A stretch of 64,000 bases of DNA from Halostreptopolyspora alba (GCA_003725585.1 RJMB01000022.1:1-64000), one strand, 5' to 3'; positions 29,252-37,909 are shown, numbered from the stretch's first letter. The notes: generated by a model not told the origin, from the letters alone. Numbers and translations are program-made.

Positions 29252-30325
29252 TCACTGCCGCTGGTAGTAGGCGCGGGATTCCGGGAGCAGCAGCAGGACG
29301 ATGATCGCGACCGTGAACAGCAGCGGCACAAGGGCCTGCACGGCTCCGAACGTCAAGCTGGACAGCGGTAGGAACAGCATCAGCACCTGGAAGATGAGCG
29401 CTGTCCAGAAGACAGCGAGGGAACGTTTACCCAACACGCTCGCCAGCACCAGCGACACCAGGCCGTACGTCCCGACGACGAAGGCGACCGCGCCGAACAA
29501 CAGGGACATGTCCTGGGCGCGGAGGCCGGGCATGGCCGCGCCTCCTTCGATCTCCCGCGTCGCTTCGGGAACCGCGGCGACGAGTCCGAACAGTAGCGCG
29601 AACAGCAACCCGATGCCGGCGCCGATGAACATCAGCACGCGGGCGCCGATCACCCCACCCGGCTGTCCCCCGGCGGACTGGGGGTGGGGCTGACCATAGG
29701 GCGGGGGTCCGGTCGGGTCCCACTGCTGGCCGTAGGGGTGACCGGGCGGGCCGTGCCCTCCCGGCGGATACCCCTGGGGTCCGGGCGGCGGCCCCCCGTG
29801 GCCAGGGGCGCCCTGCTCCGGCGGGGGTGGTCCCTGCTCCGGCTGCCACTGCCCCCCGGGCTGCTGCCCCGGTTGTCCGGGCTGACCAGCTTGGCCCGGC
29901 CGCGCCCATCCCGGATCGTTGGGGTGTGTGCCCTGCCCCGGCTGTGCTCCCGACGCCGGTTCCCCGGGGCTCGCGGGTTCGTGTGGCGTTCGTCCCTCCC
30001 CCGGCCCACCGTGCCGCCCACCGCGCTGCTGCTCCGGGGCATCAGACTGGTCGGACGCGGCACCGCTCACTCCCGGCGGTGGCCACTGCTCCTCGGGCCG
30101 CTCCGACCGCTCGAACCGCGACCGTTCGGGCGGACCGGAGCGCTCCTCGGGCCGTGCCCCCGGATACTCGGGCGACCAGGGCGGCGGGCCACCGTGCGCC
30201 GGTGGTTGCCCGGTCCGGCGCGGCTCGCCCTGTCCCGGCTCCTCGTCGGGTTGTCGCGGTTCCCCCCGCGCTCCCTCCTCGCCGTGCGGTTCGTTGGGCG
30301 GCTCTTCATCAGGACGCGGATACAT
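29252..30325 (-). CDS. Proline/glycine-rich protein with C-terminal membrane domain
   Basis: This 357-residue protein has residues 1-225 disordered, dominated by Pro, Gly, Gln and Glu with PGQPGQQPGG- and PYGQP-type repeats. Four hydrophobic helices follow at about 228-250, 270-292, 300-320 and 328-350. This layout (cytoplasmic proline-rich arm plus a small four-helix domain) is frequent in actinomycete envelope proteins next to kinases. It converges with the kinase gene and could be a phosphorylation or scaffold partner, which is inference only. No enzymatic motif is seen. Confidence 0.7.
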   Translation of the reverse strand: MYPRPDEEPPNEPHGEEGARGEPRQPDEEPGQGEPRRTGQPPAHGGPPPWSPEYPGARPEERSGPPERSRFERSERPEEQWPPPGVSGAASDQSDAPEQQRGGRHGGPGEGRTPHEPASPGEPASGAQPGQGTHPNDPGWARPGQAGQPGQPGQQPGGQWQPEQGPPPPEQGAPGHGGPPPGPQGYPPGGHGPPGHPYGQQWDPTGPPPYGQPHPQSAGGQPGGVIGARVLMFIGAGIGLLFALLFGLVAAVPEATREIEGGAAMPGLRAQDMSLLFGAVAFVVGTYGLVSLVLASVLGKRSLAVFWTALIFQVLMLFLPLSSLTFGAVQALVPLLFTVAIIVLLLLPESRAYYQRQ

Positions 30326-30464
30326 GGCACTGACCTCCGCCTTGGCACTCCTCCCGGGCTCCGGTCGGCCGCGCGGGTCGGCGCCGCGGCTCCCGCGCGC
30401 CCTCGCCCCCGGTTAGCGGCGTGCGGTGGGGCCCTCGTGTGCCCCCGTGACGCGTCCCGCCCGC

Positions 30465-31244
30465 TCATCCGCGCGACGTTCTCGCGCACCGCGCGCCCTC
30501 GCAGTCTCCGCCTACCCACCGGCCCCCGTGGGAAACGCGCAGTAGCGCCGCGCACGCGCCAGTCCCGGAGCCACCGCCGCGTGCCCGCGGAGTGCGGCGG
30601 CCGGCCCCCGGACGCGAACCGGTCCCACCGCTCGGGAGGGCGCTCCCCACGCGGCCGTGCGGGGGTGGTCGGCCTCGGGACACCGGGGCCGCGGACGGCA
30701 CGAGCCGCTGGCGAACGGCGGAGTCGCGCACACGGGCGAAGGTGGCACGGTCGGTACGCCGCCCCAGGTCGTCAAGGGTCCGGCGCACACTGGTCACCAG
30801 GAACGGCGGGCGACACGTCAACTCGTCATCGCCCACCGGCAGGACGTGCACACGCACGCGGGCCCGCCCGGAGCCGACGCGTGGCCACGGCGGGACCGTG
30901 GATCGGGACCGCACCCCCACGTGCACCACATCCTCGCCGCCCCACGGTGGGCCGTCGAGCCGCCACAGCCGTGCGGCGGTCTCGTGGCACGCGAACGCGC
31001 CGGGCGCCACGGCGAGAATCGCCGCCATCACATGCCGAAACCAGGCGGACGCGCCGAAGCCGGCGACCCGGAACACCCCACTGTGCGGGGTGGGGACCCA
31101 TTTCCCGGCGCGCAGCCGAGCCTCCACCGCGGCCCGTCCCAACCCGGAGCGGCATGCCTGCGCATGACTGACCAGCCCGAACTGGTATGCGGCGAACAGC
31201 GCGACGGCGTCGTCGCCGGTGCAGGGCAAGCGAGTGAGGAACAT
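30465..31244 (-). CDS. AbiEi-like (type IV antitoxin/DUF559-type) protein with aberrant C-terminus
   Basis: Taking ATG 31244 gives 259 residues. The N-terminal part has the AbiEi-type winged-helix pattern (GLVSHAQACRSGLGRAAVEARLRAGKWV..HSGVFRVAG) followed by a middle domain ending FLVTSVRRTLDDLGRRTDR. In this large actinomycete family a C-terminal DUF559/Vsr-like nuclease domain usually follows. Here, after about residue 180, the sequence becomes Arg/Gly/Pro-rich and unrelated, suggesting a frameshift or decay. Longer in-frame starts up to 31454 exist but look non-coding. No AbiEii toxin gene is adjacent. Confidence 0.5.
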   Translation of the reverse strand: MFLTRLPCTGDDAVALFAAYQFGLVSHAQACRSGLGRAAVEARLRAGKWVPTPHSGVFRVAGFGASAWFRHVMAAILAVAPGAFACHETAARLWRLDGPPWGGEDVVHVGVRSRSTVPPWPRVGSGRARVRVHVLPVGDDELTCRPPFLVTSVRRTLDDLGRRTDRATFARVRDSAVRQRLVPSAAPVSRGRPPPHGRVGSALPSGGTGSRPGAGRRTPRARGGGSGTGACAALLRVSHGGRWVGGDCEGARCARTSRG

Positions 31245-31463
31245 AATCCAAGCCTGATCCGCGCGCCGCTCCCCGGCCAGCCCGATCGCACGGCTGTGGA
31301 CATCCGGCGAGGAGCACACGTCCCGTCGCGGAACGCGCCAGTTGTCGCGGAACCGGTGCCACACCGCGAGGCGAGGAGCCGATCGCCCGAACAGTGGCGC
31401 GCGCCGGCCACCGTGGGCGATATCGCGTTGCCACCCGGCCCTCCGGGGCCGCATCCTCGAAGG

Positions 31464-31952
31464 ATGCGCATCAGGGAAGCGACGTCACCGGACTGGGCCG
31501 GCATCTGGCCGTTCCTGCGACGCATCATCGCCGCCGGGGACACCTACACCTGGGCCCCGGACACCCCCGAGGAGCGCGCACGCGCCCTGTGGTTCAAGGG
31601 GGACCCGTGGCGGGCGTTCGTCGCCACCGACAGCGGTGACACCGTCGTCGGTTCGGCCATCACCGGGCCGAACCAGCTGGGGCCGGGAGGTCACGTCGCC
31701 ACAGCGAGCTTCATGGTGCATCCGGACCACGGAGGGGGCGGGATCGGCAGGGCGCTGGGCGAGCACGTTCTCTCCGTCGCCCGGGCCGATGGCTACCGGG
31801 CGATGCAGTTCAACGCCGTTGTCGAGACCAACATCGGCGCGGTCAACCTGTGGCGCTCGCTCGGGTTCGAGGTGGTCGGCACAGTGCCGGAGGCGTTCCA
31901 CCACCCGACCAGGGGCTACGTGGGGTTGCACATCATGCACCGCCACCTCTGA
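31464..31952 (+). CDS. GNAT family N-acetyltransferase
   Basis: This 162-residue protein starts at ATG 31464 (MRIREATSPDWAGIW). The acetyl-CoA binding motif is present as FMVHPDHGGGGIGRALGEHV (about residues 84-103), followed by the NIGAVNLWRSLGFEVVG motif typical of phosphinothricin/RimI-like GNATs. The acceptor is unknown. The start codon lies inside a small inverted repeat (GCATCC-N4-GGATGC, 31451-31466), which could influence translation. It is divergent from the AbiEi-like gene. Confidence 0.87.
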   Translation: MRIREATSPDWAGIWPFLRRIIAAGDTYTWAPDTPEERARALWFKGDPWRAFVATDSGDTVVGSAITGPNQLGPGGHVATASFMVHPDHGGGGIGRALGEHVLSVARADGYRAMQFNAVVETNIGAVNLWRSLGFEVVGTVPEAFHHPTRGYVGLHIMHRHL

Positions 31953-31997
31953 TTCGGCCCCGACCCACCCCCGGACCCCCTGTCGGGACCCACACGC

Positions 31998-32032
31998 GCC
32001 TGTCCGGGCGCCCCTGGAGCGCCCGGACAGGC
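31998..32032. terminator. Bidirectional hairpin terminator
   Basis: A perfect 14-bp inverted repeat, GCCTGTCCGGGCGC (31998-32011) and its complement (32019-32032), has a 7-base loop. It is placed between the convergent GNAT and YeeE/YedE transporter genes. Confidence 0.75.
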
Positions 32033-32053
32033 GAGGACCACCGTTCGTCGACC

Positions 32054-33346
32054 TCAGCAGGAGCTGTCGCCGGGCTTGGGGACGGCCAACCCGAACAGCG
32101 GCCGGGCGCGCAGCCCCACCCACGTCCCCACGAGCGCGGCGACCGCCCACAGCCAACCGTGCAGGCTGCCCGAGGCGATCCCCGCCAGGTAGGCACCGAT
32201 GTTGCAGCCGGCGGCCAGCCGGGCACCGATCCCCATCAGGATGCCGCCGATGAGCGCCCCCACCACGGTGCGCCAGCGCAGGCCGGTGTGCAGTTTCCAC
32301 GCACCGGCGGAGGCGGCGGCGACCGCCGCTCCGAGGATGATACCGATGTCGGTGAGGCTGGTCTTGTGGGTCAGCACGGGCGAGGACAGCTGTTCGGCCA
32401 TGTCGGGCTGTTGCCAGAACGCCCAGGTTTCCGGCCGCAACCCGACCAGCTGCAGGAACTTCGCGCCCCACAGGTTGAACGCGGAGGTGATCCCCCAGCC
32501 ACCGCCGGACACCAGCAGGACCGCGCCTCCCAGCACGGCCAGTACCAGGGCGCCGACGAGCATCGGCCAGCTGCCGCGCACGGCCCGCACCATCCCGGAC
32601 GCGCTGGGAACGGCGCCGACCGGCGGCGGGGTACTGCGGTTCTGCACCACCCGGGTTCCGGCCACCACCGCCGCGAGCACCACAACGGTGATCGTCCAGG
32701 ATCCGGCCCAGCCGATGTGGTCGGACATCACGAACGGCGGAAGCTCGGGCAGGTCGTTGACCAGTGGCCAGATGGCGCTGTAGACGACCGAACCGACGAT
32801 GAAACCGCCGAGTGTCACCACGATCGTGGACTGGCCCGAGCCCACCGCGAACAGGGTCCCCGAGGCGCACGCGCCGCCGAGCTGCATCCCGACGCCGAAC
32901 AGGAACGCGCCCACGAACAGGCCGACGCCGATCGGGCCGGCCATCGGCTGGGGCTCGTTACCGAACAGTCCGGTCCCGGTGCCGATGATCAGCGCGAACA
33001 GTGTGGCGGTGGTACCGAGCAGCAGCGCGTGCGCGCGCAGCCCCGACCCGTTGCCAACAGCGATGAGCTGGCGCCAGGCGGAGGTGAAACCGAAGCGGGA
33101 GTGGAACAGCGCGAGCCCGAGGCCGGCGCCGAGCAGCAGCAGGACGGCCTGCTGCGTGCCGTGCGCCCATCCGGTGTAGCCGGTGAGGACCGCGATGAGG
33201 GCGAAGGCGATCCCCAGGGGGAGCCAGCGGACCGGCTCCAACGAGGGCGCCATCGGTCGCGGTGTGGAAACGGCGTTGGTGAGCCTTGGCCGCGGCGACT
33301 CGGAATCGGGCGGGACCGGGTTGTTGGGTGTGACGGATACCGTCAT
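32054..33346 (-). CDS. YeeE/YedE family (TsuA-like) sulfur compound transporter
   Basis: This 430-residue membrane protein has about ten helices arranged as two YeeE/YedE repeats. Each repeat holds the conserved Cys motif: GGACASGTLFAVGSGQS near residue 157, and ARLAAGCNIGAYLAGI near residue 390. These cysteines line the thiosulfate path in TsuA, so uptake of thiosulfate or a related sulfur species is the best guess. The N-terminal 35 residues are a polar Pro/Ser tail. A GGAG Shine-Dalgarno precedes the ATG. No rhodanese or TusA gene is adjacent. A short Cys-rich ORF lies 171 bases upstream. Confidence 0.87.
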   Translation of the reverse strand: MTVSVTPNNPVPPDSESPRPRLTNAVSTPRPMAPSLEPVRWLPLGIAFALIAVLTGYTGWAHGTQQAVLLLLGAGLGLALFHSRFGFTSAWRQLIAVGNGSGLRAHALLLGTTATLFALIIGTGTGLFGNEPQPMAGPIGVGLFVGAFLFGVGMQLGGACASGTLFAVGSGQSTIVVTLGGFIVGSVVYSAIWPLVNDLPELPPFVMSDHIGWAGSWTITVVVLAAVVAGTRVVQNRSTPPPVGAVPSASGMVRAVRGSWPMLVGALVLAVLGGAVLLVSGGGWGITSAFNLWGAKFLQLVGLRPETWAFWQQPDMAEQLSSPVLTHKTSLTDIGIILGAAVAAASAGAWKLHTGLRWRTVVGALIGGILMGIGARLAAGCNIGAYLAGIASGSLHGWLWAVAALVGTWVGLRARPLFGLAVPKPGDSSC

Positions 33347-33517
33347 GGTGAGAAGGGCTCCATGGGAGTTTCGGGGCGGCCGGACCGCCGCACACGCCCG
33401 CGGCCGCGGTGGGGTGTCGGGGCTGGCGGTCGGACCGCGGTGGAGACAGGTCAGACGGGTTCGGGTTTCCGTCGCCCCGCAACGGAGCGTGCGGGCAGCG
33501 GCACCGAACTCGCGTGG

Positions 33518-33595
33518 CTACTGAGCCGCGCGGCGGCACCGGCGGCAACACAGGCCGTCATCGGTGCTCGTCAGTGACGTGGCGAAGAGCGCCAT
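33518..33595 (-). CDS. Possible Cys-containing leader peptide upstream of the sulfur transporter
   Basis: This is a 25-codon ORF (ATG 33595 to TAG 33518). Its last third is GLCCRRCRRAAQ, with three Cys codons within five positions. Short Cys-rich uORFs upstream of sulfur genes act as cysteine-responsive attenuators in actinobacteria, and this one precedes a sulfur transporter on the same strand. Room exists (171 bases) for an attenuator hairpin. The start lacks a good Shine-Dalgarno, so the call is tentative. Confidence 0.35.
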   Translation of the reverse strand: MALFATSLTSTDDGLCCRRCRRAAQ

Positions 33596-33631
33596 ACCCA
33601 GAAGCGTCGTCGAACCAGACATATACCCTTA

Positions 33632-33637
33632 TTCTAC
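33632..33637 (-). promoter_or_regulatory. Putative -10 box for the transporter leader
   Basis: TAGAAT on the minus strand predicts a transcript beginning at about 33624. That would include the short Cys-rich ORF and a long leader to the transporter ATG at 33346. No good -35 is visible. Confidence 0.4.
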
Positions 33638-34059
33638 GCGCACCCCTCGGGTGGATCGCGAGTGAGCGCGCTCACCAACCCTCCCGCCTCCCACACCGAG
33701 GGAACCAACGGCGGACAGGGCATCCCCGACCAACGCTCCGGCCGCAGCGCGACACGAACGCTCCTTCGACAGTCTGGGCGACGACCCCGCCGCCGAACAT
33801 CCATCGGCCCGGGGAGCCGCACCGGTCCTCGTGCGGTAGCTGGTCGATCATGCCCGCGACCGCCAGCTCGCGCGGCCCGCCCGGAAGCTCCCGGTGGAAC
33901 CGGAGGGGCAGCTGTCCCCGGTCGACAACGTCGCCGGGGAAACTGCCGCGCCCCGGCCCCGGATGATGGTGCCGCCGGCGCCGATGTCCCGATTCCGGTC
34001 GAAAGCCACCCCGCGGTCGCGTTCGGTACACCGGTGGCCACTCGCCCCGGGTGGAGTTC
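33638..34059. other. Intergenic region without a supported gene
   Basis: Open frames on both strands are Arg/Pro/Gly-rich and lack start signals. A minus-strand stretch (VDRGQLPLRFHRELPGGPRE, about 33867-33926) has a more natural look and might be a gene fossil, but I cannot assign it. Confidence 0.3.
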
Positions 34060-34065
34060 TAGAGT
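34060..34065 (+). promoter_or_regulatory. Putative -10 box for leaderless amidohydrolase gene
   Basis: TAGAGT (TANNNT) lies 7 bases before GTG 34073, with no Shine-Dalgarno between. It supports this GTG as the start and a leaderless mRNA. Confidence 0.45.
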
Positions 34066-34072
34066 GTCCGGC

Positions 34073-34969
34073 GTGACACCGGCTCCGGGAAACGGCGGGC
34101 AGCGCGAGGCCGAAATCACCGCCACACGCGAGGTGTGGCGCGAGCTCGGGCTGCCGGGACTGATCGACGTCCACACCCACTTCATGCCCGACAACGTGAT
34201 GCGCAAGGTGTGGTCCTACTTCGACGACCTCGGCGAGGGCGTGTGGCCGATCACCTACCGCGGCGACGACGCGGAACGGGCCGAGCTGCTGCGCGCCTTC
34301 GGGGTGCGGCGCTTCACCGCCCTCAACTATCCGCACCGCCCCGACATGGCCGAATGGCTCAACGCCTGGACCGCCGATTTCACCAACCGCAACCCCGACT
34401 GTCTGCGCGGCGCCACGTTCTATCCCGAGAGGAGCGCCGCGACCTACGTCGCCAACGCGATCGGCGCCGGCACGCGCGTGTTCAAGGCCCACCTGCAGGT
34501 GGGCGACTACGACCCGCGCGACCCCCAGCTCACCGACGTGTGGGGCGCCCTGGCCGAGTCGGGAATCCCCGTTGTGGTGCACTGCGGCTCCGGTCCCCAC
34601 GGCGGGCGTTTCACCGGTCCCGAACCGTTCGCCGACGTGCTGAAGGAGCACCCACGCCTCACGGCGGTCATCGCGCACTTCGGATCCCCGGAGTACACCG
34701 AGTTCATGGACCTCGCCGAACGCTACGAGCGCGTACACCTGGACACCACCATGGTGTTCACCCGATTCACCGAACGCTCGACCCCGTTCCCCACCGCCGA
34801 GCTGCCCCGGCTACGGCGCCTGCGCGACAAGATCCTGCTCGGCACCGACTTCCCGAACATCCCCCACCGCTACGTCGAACAGCTCCACGCCCTCCGCGAC
34901 GTCGCCCCCGACGACGACTGGCTTCGCGCCGTACTCCACGACAACGCCGCCCGCCTCTTCAACACCTGA
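34073..34969 (+). CDS. Amidohydrolase family protein (ACMSD-like TIM barrel)
   Basis: This 298-residue metal-dependent hydrolase or decarboxylase has the N-terminal metal motif DVHTHFMP (about residues 34-41), a mid-domain GIPVVVHCGSGPHGG histidine, AVIAHFGSPEY, and the late aspartate LLGTDFPNIPHRY. The layout matches amidohydrolase 2 (ACMSD/gamma-resorcylate decarboxylase-like) proteins, although substrate specificity cannot be read. GTG 34073 is chosen from the leaderless promoter geometry and family length. It is a single gene with no obvious pathway neighbours. Confidence 0.85.
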   Translation: MTPAPGNGGQREAEITATREVWRELGLPGLIDVHTHFMPDNVMRKVWSYFDDLGEGVWPITYRGDDAERAELLRAFGVRRFTALNYPHRPDMAEWLNAWTADFTNRNPDCLRGATFYPERSAATYVANAIGAGTRVFKAHLQVGDYDPRDPQLTDVWGALAESGIPVVVHCGSGPHGGRFTGPEPFADVLKEHPRLTAVIAHFGSPEYTEFMDLAERYERVHLDTTMVFTRFTERSTPFPTAELPRLRRLRDKILLGTDFPNIPHRYVEQLHALRDVAPDDDWLRAVLHDNAARLFNT

Positions 34970-35247
34970 GCCTCCGGTGGGCACCGAGTGGCCGCTGCCC
35001 CTCCGCCCTCCGCGCGGACAGCCGGCGGTGCCGCGGGGGACCGCGTCACGCACGGCTGTGACGTCAGCTCTCTCCTATCTTGGATGGTCCACCTTCCGCC
35101 CTCGTGTCCGTGAGGAGCAGTATCCGGACGGAACCAGGGTCCCCGTGGGTGCGTCGGTTCCGCTGATCCCCGAGTTGGTACCCGCCGTGTCCCGAGCGGC
35201 GCACGGTTTCCCCAACCACGGACGTCGAGTCAGCGAAAGGCGCGCTC

Positions 35248-35898
35248 ATGGAGTTTCACAAGACAAAGGGAACGCTACTCGGAATCGGCGTAGTGGTCGC
35301 GGCTCTTGGGGGCCTGGGCACCGCGTTACTGATCGGGTGGTTCTTCGAGGGCGGCAAGCTGCCGGTGCTCCTGTTCCTGGCCCCGATCGCGGTTCTGGCC
35401 GGCATCGGGGTGGTTGTCTACGCGATGTTGCCGTTCCGCCTGCGCATCGACGCCAACGGCGTCACCACTCGGAACCCGCCGGAAGGGCTGAACACGTTCG
35501 TCCCGTGGTCGCACGTCGCCGCCGTGACCATCGAGGCCAAGCCCGGAGACAAGCCCGATCGCGCACCCTACGTGGTGTTGTGGCCCGTCCCCGGCGCGCG
35601 CATCGGAGCCGATCCGAGCTTCCACAGGCACGGGAGACCGGCGCACCTGCTTGGTCAGACCGACGAGATCAAACAGCCGCGCGACCAGATCCGCGACGCG
35701 ATCGCCCACTACTCCGGCTCGGCGCCCACCCAGCAGCCACCGGCGGCCCCACCGCACCCCCCGCGACCAATGCCACCCCAGTACGGCCCCCAACACCCCC
35801 CACAGCACGGATATCCGCATCCGCCCCACCACGGACCTCCCCCCGTCAACCCGTATCACCAGGGACACTGGGGGTACCCGGGTCATCCCGGGCACTGA
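35248..35898 (+). CDS. Two-helix membrane protein with PH-like domain and proline-rich tail
   Basis: This 216-residue protein has two membrane helices at about 9-30 and 38-60, then a beta-rich segment (RLRIDANGVTTRNPPEGLNTFVPWSHVAAVTIEAK) typical of bacterial PH-like (bPH) domains. It ends with about 60 residues of Pro/His/Tyr/Gln-rich disorder (PPQYGPQHPPQ). Such proteins are common and uncharacterised in actinomycetes. The tail resembles that of the 29252 protein in composition. The ATG has only a weak GAAAGG upstream. Confidence 0.7.
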   Translation: MEFHKTKGTLLGIGVVVAALGGLGTALLIGWFFEGGKLPVLLFLAPIAVLAGIGVVVYAMLPFRLRIDANGVTTRNPPEGLNTFVPWSHVAAVTIEAKPGDKPDRAPYVVLWPVPGARIGADPSFHRHGRPAHLLGQTDEIKQPRDQIRDAIAHYSGSAPTQQPPAAPPHPPRPMPPQYGPQHPPQHGYPHPPHHGPPPVNPYHQGHWGYPGHPGH

Positions 35899-36141
35899 GG
35901 GCCGTCGCGTGAATCGGCGGCCGGTCAGTCGGACGATGGGTGACCATGGTCGGGTGCGGATGATCTCGACATCCAGATCGGAGCGGATCGACCCCTCACC
36001 GGTTCGCGGCCAGGGCGGTTCCACACACTGGCCGTGACGGTCGCGCAACGACCGCGCCGTCCCTCACGACTCCGGAACCGACCGACGCCGGAGTACCGTC
36101 ACGGCCGGCGGCGGCGCGTGCGAACAGGCTGGTCGCCGAGG

Positions 36142-36450
36142 TCAACTCATGTAGCGGCTCACCGCTTCCGGATGGATGACGAGACGCACCTGGTCCGCCG
36201 CCAGCATCTCGGCGAGGTCGCCGGCGCGGGCCGGATCGTCGAGGTCCCAGTAGTGAGGGGCCAGGCGGGCGCACAGGTCGTGTGCTCCGTCGGGTTCAAC
36301 GGTGGCGCGGCCGGCGACCGACAGCCAGCGCTCGCGTTCACCCACGGGGGCGGCGACGACGATCGAGGCGCGGGAGTCGCGGCGTAGGCGCCCGCCCAGC
36401 GACCGGGCCAGCGCGTTCGGTCATCTCGAACTCACCGACGCCGGGCACCC
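36142..36450 (-). pseudogene. Fragment of a PPOX-class (pyridoxamine phosphate oxidase-like) flavoprotein
   Basis: The minus-strand frame from about 36420 to the stop at 36142 reads RRDSRASIVVAAPVGERERW...LSVAGRATVEPDG...HYWDLDDPA, the C-terminal two thirds of an F420/FMN split-barrel PPOX protein. Upstream the match continues briefly in another frame (GEFEMTER), and no N-terminal domain or start codon exists in frame. I read it as a frameshifted, 5'-truncated pseudogene. Confidence 0.6.
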
Positions 36451-36531
36451 CCGCGTTCCCACCGATCTCCGGCGATCCGCCCGATACGGCCAACGAGCCG
36501 AACACGCCGCATGGGCGGGGCTGGCCGGTAC

Positions 36532-37368
36532 TCAGTCGCTCGTCAGGGCGGTGGTGATCTCAGCGAGACGACGCCGCGCCTCGGGATCGTATGCCTGGTG
36601 GTGGGCGGGCTGGTCGACGAACCGGTCGAAGTAGCGGCCCGTGGTCTCGGCGAGCGCGGGATCGCGGACGAGCCGCAAGGTGGGCGCCACGCCGTCGGCC
36701 AGCCGTGTCTCGGGGGTGAAGCCGCTCTGCCGCACCATCTGGGTGGGCATCAGGTGCGCCGGGTGCAGCGCGTTGGCCGTGACCCCGCTTCCACGGAGCT
36801 CCTCGGCGAGGTCGAACGTTCCCATGATCAGGGCGAGCTTGCTGCGGCAGTAGGCGTGCACCCCCTCATACCGGTGCCGCAACTGCACATCGTCGAGGTC
36901 GATCGTCTCCTGGCCCAGCGAGGCGACGTTGACCACCCGCGCGAGAGCGGAGGAGCGCAGCGGCGCGAGCAGGCCACGGGTGAGCGTGACGGGTGCCAGG
37001 TGGTTCACGGCGAGGCGTAGTTCGTGCCCCTGGGGGCTGACCTCGCGTCGCGCGGGGTCCGTTCCACCACCGACGGCGGCGTTGTTCACCAGGGCGTCAA
37101 TCCGCGGTTCAGCGGAGCGGACGCGCGCGGCGAGGTCACGGACCTGATCCAGGTCGGCGAGATCGGCGGTGTAGGTGCGCACAGTGCAGGCGGGGGCCAC
37201 ATCACGGATCTCTTTTGCCGTGGCGTCCAGCCGGGCCGGGTCCCGGCCGTGCAGCAACAGGGTGGCGCCCCTACGGGCGAGCGCAGCGGCGAGGTGGTAT
37301 CCGAGCCCCTGTGTCGCCCCGGTGATCAGCACTGTCGCTCCGGCGGAGTTAGCTGTCATGTAATCCAT
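36532..37368 (-). CDS. SDR family NAD(P)-dependent oxidoreductase
   Basis: This short-chain dehydrogenase is about 278 residues long. The cofactor motif is TGATQGLGYHLA, the NNAAVGGG strand-4 motif follows, and the catalytic tetrad Tyr/Lys lies in YCRSK (VHAYCRSKLALIMG) after the VNVASLGQ serine. It resembles the retinol dehydrogenase/oxidoreductase-type SDRs. The start is ambiguous between 37368 (MDYMTANS) and 37359. It is divergent from a MarR gene, with a perfect palindrome in the shared promoter, so MarR control is likely. The substrate is unknown. Confidence 0.88.
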   Translation of the reverse strand: MDYMTANSAGATVLITGATQGLGYHLAAALARRGATLLLHGRDPARLDATAKEIRDVAPACTVRTYTADLADLDQVRDLAARVRSAEPRIDALVNNAAVGGGTDPARREVSPQGHELRLAVNHLAPVTLTRGLLAPLRSSALARVVNVASLGQETIDLDDVQLRHRYEGVHAYCRSKLALIMGTFDLAEELRGSGVTANALHPAHLMPTQMVRQSGFTPETRLADGVAPTLRLVRDPALAETTGRYFDRFVDQPAHHQAYDPEARRRLAEITTALTSD

Positions 37369-37378
37369 ACCTAGATAA

Positions 37379-37396
37379 TTATCAACACATTGATAA
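37379..37396. promoter_or_regulatory. Palindromic operator, probable MarR site
   Basis: TTATCAA-CACA-TTGATAA is a perfect 7-bp inverted repeat with a 4-base spacer. It is located between the divergent SDR (start 37368) and MarR (start 37441) genes and is the most AT-rich part of the gap. Size and AT content are typical of MarR operators. A half-site-like TTGATC occurs at 37408. Confidence 0.65.
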
Positions 37397-37427
37397 AGAT
37401 GCAACTATTGATCATCGTCCGCGGTTG

Positions 37428-37433
37428 TAACCT
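37428..37433 (+). promoter_or_regulatory. Putative -10 box for leaderless marR-type gene
   Basis: TAACCT, the same hexamer as at 218, lies 7 bases before ATG 37441. The palindrome at 37379-37396 sits just upstream, where a bound repressor would block the polymerase. Confidence 0.5.
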
Positions 37434-37440
37434 TGGGTGC

Positions 37441-37878
37441 ATGACGCTGCCCGCGCAGGACCGGCTCGGCCTGGACATCAAACGCACCGAGCAGGCCCTC
37501 ATGTCCGCGAAGACGGCGGCCCTGAAAGACGTGTCGCTGACCGTGGCGCAGTACGCGGCGCTGCTCGCGCTGGCCGACAATCCCGGCATCTCCTCGGCCG
37601 CGCTCGCACGCGCCTGCATGGTGAGCCCGCAGGCGATGACGACCGTCCTGCGCAACCTCGACGATCGGGGCCTGATCGAACGCACCCCGCACCCCTGGCA
37701 CCAGAACGCCCTGCAGGTTCGGGTGACGGATACCGGTGCCGAACTCCTGCGGCAGGCGGACGAGCGGGCGCACCGAATCGAACAGCGGATCCTGGAGGAG
37801 CTGACTCCTCAGGAACAGGAGACCCTACGCGCCCTGCTGGCCCGCTGCGTGACCGCGATCCAGGTCGAACCCGGCTAG
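37441..37878 (+). CDS. MarR family transcriptional regulator
   Basis: This 145-residue winged-helix regulator has an N-terminal dimerisation helix, the HTH at about 48-70 (ISSAALARACMVSPQAMTTVLRNLDDRGLIERTPHP), the wing (QNALQVRVTDTGAELL) and a C-terminal dimerisation helix. ATG 37441 is preferred over an upstream ATG at 37390 because of the leaderless promoter and the normal family length. It probably represses itself and the divergent SDR gene through the palindrome between them. The ligand is unknown. Confidence 0.88.
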   Translation: MTLPAQDRLGLDIKRTEQALMSAKTAALKDVSLTVAQYAALLALADNPGISSAALARACMVSPQAMTTVLRNLDDRGLIERTPHPWHQNALQVRVTDTGAELLRQADERAHRIEQRILEELTPQEQETLRALLARCVTAIQVEPG

Positions 37879-37909
37879 GATCTGTTTCTCGAACTTACCG
37901 GCCTCTCGA

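Noticed and set aside
33558..33623. 21-codon ORF starting at the predicted transcript start of the transporter leader
   Set aside because: It has no cysteine codons or conserved look. It may be read, but gives no support for attenuation by itself.
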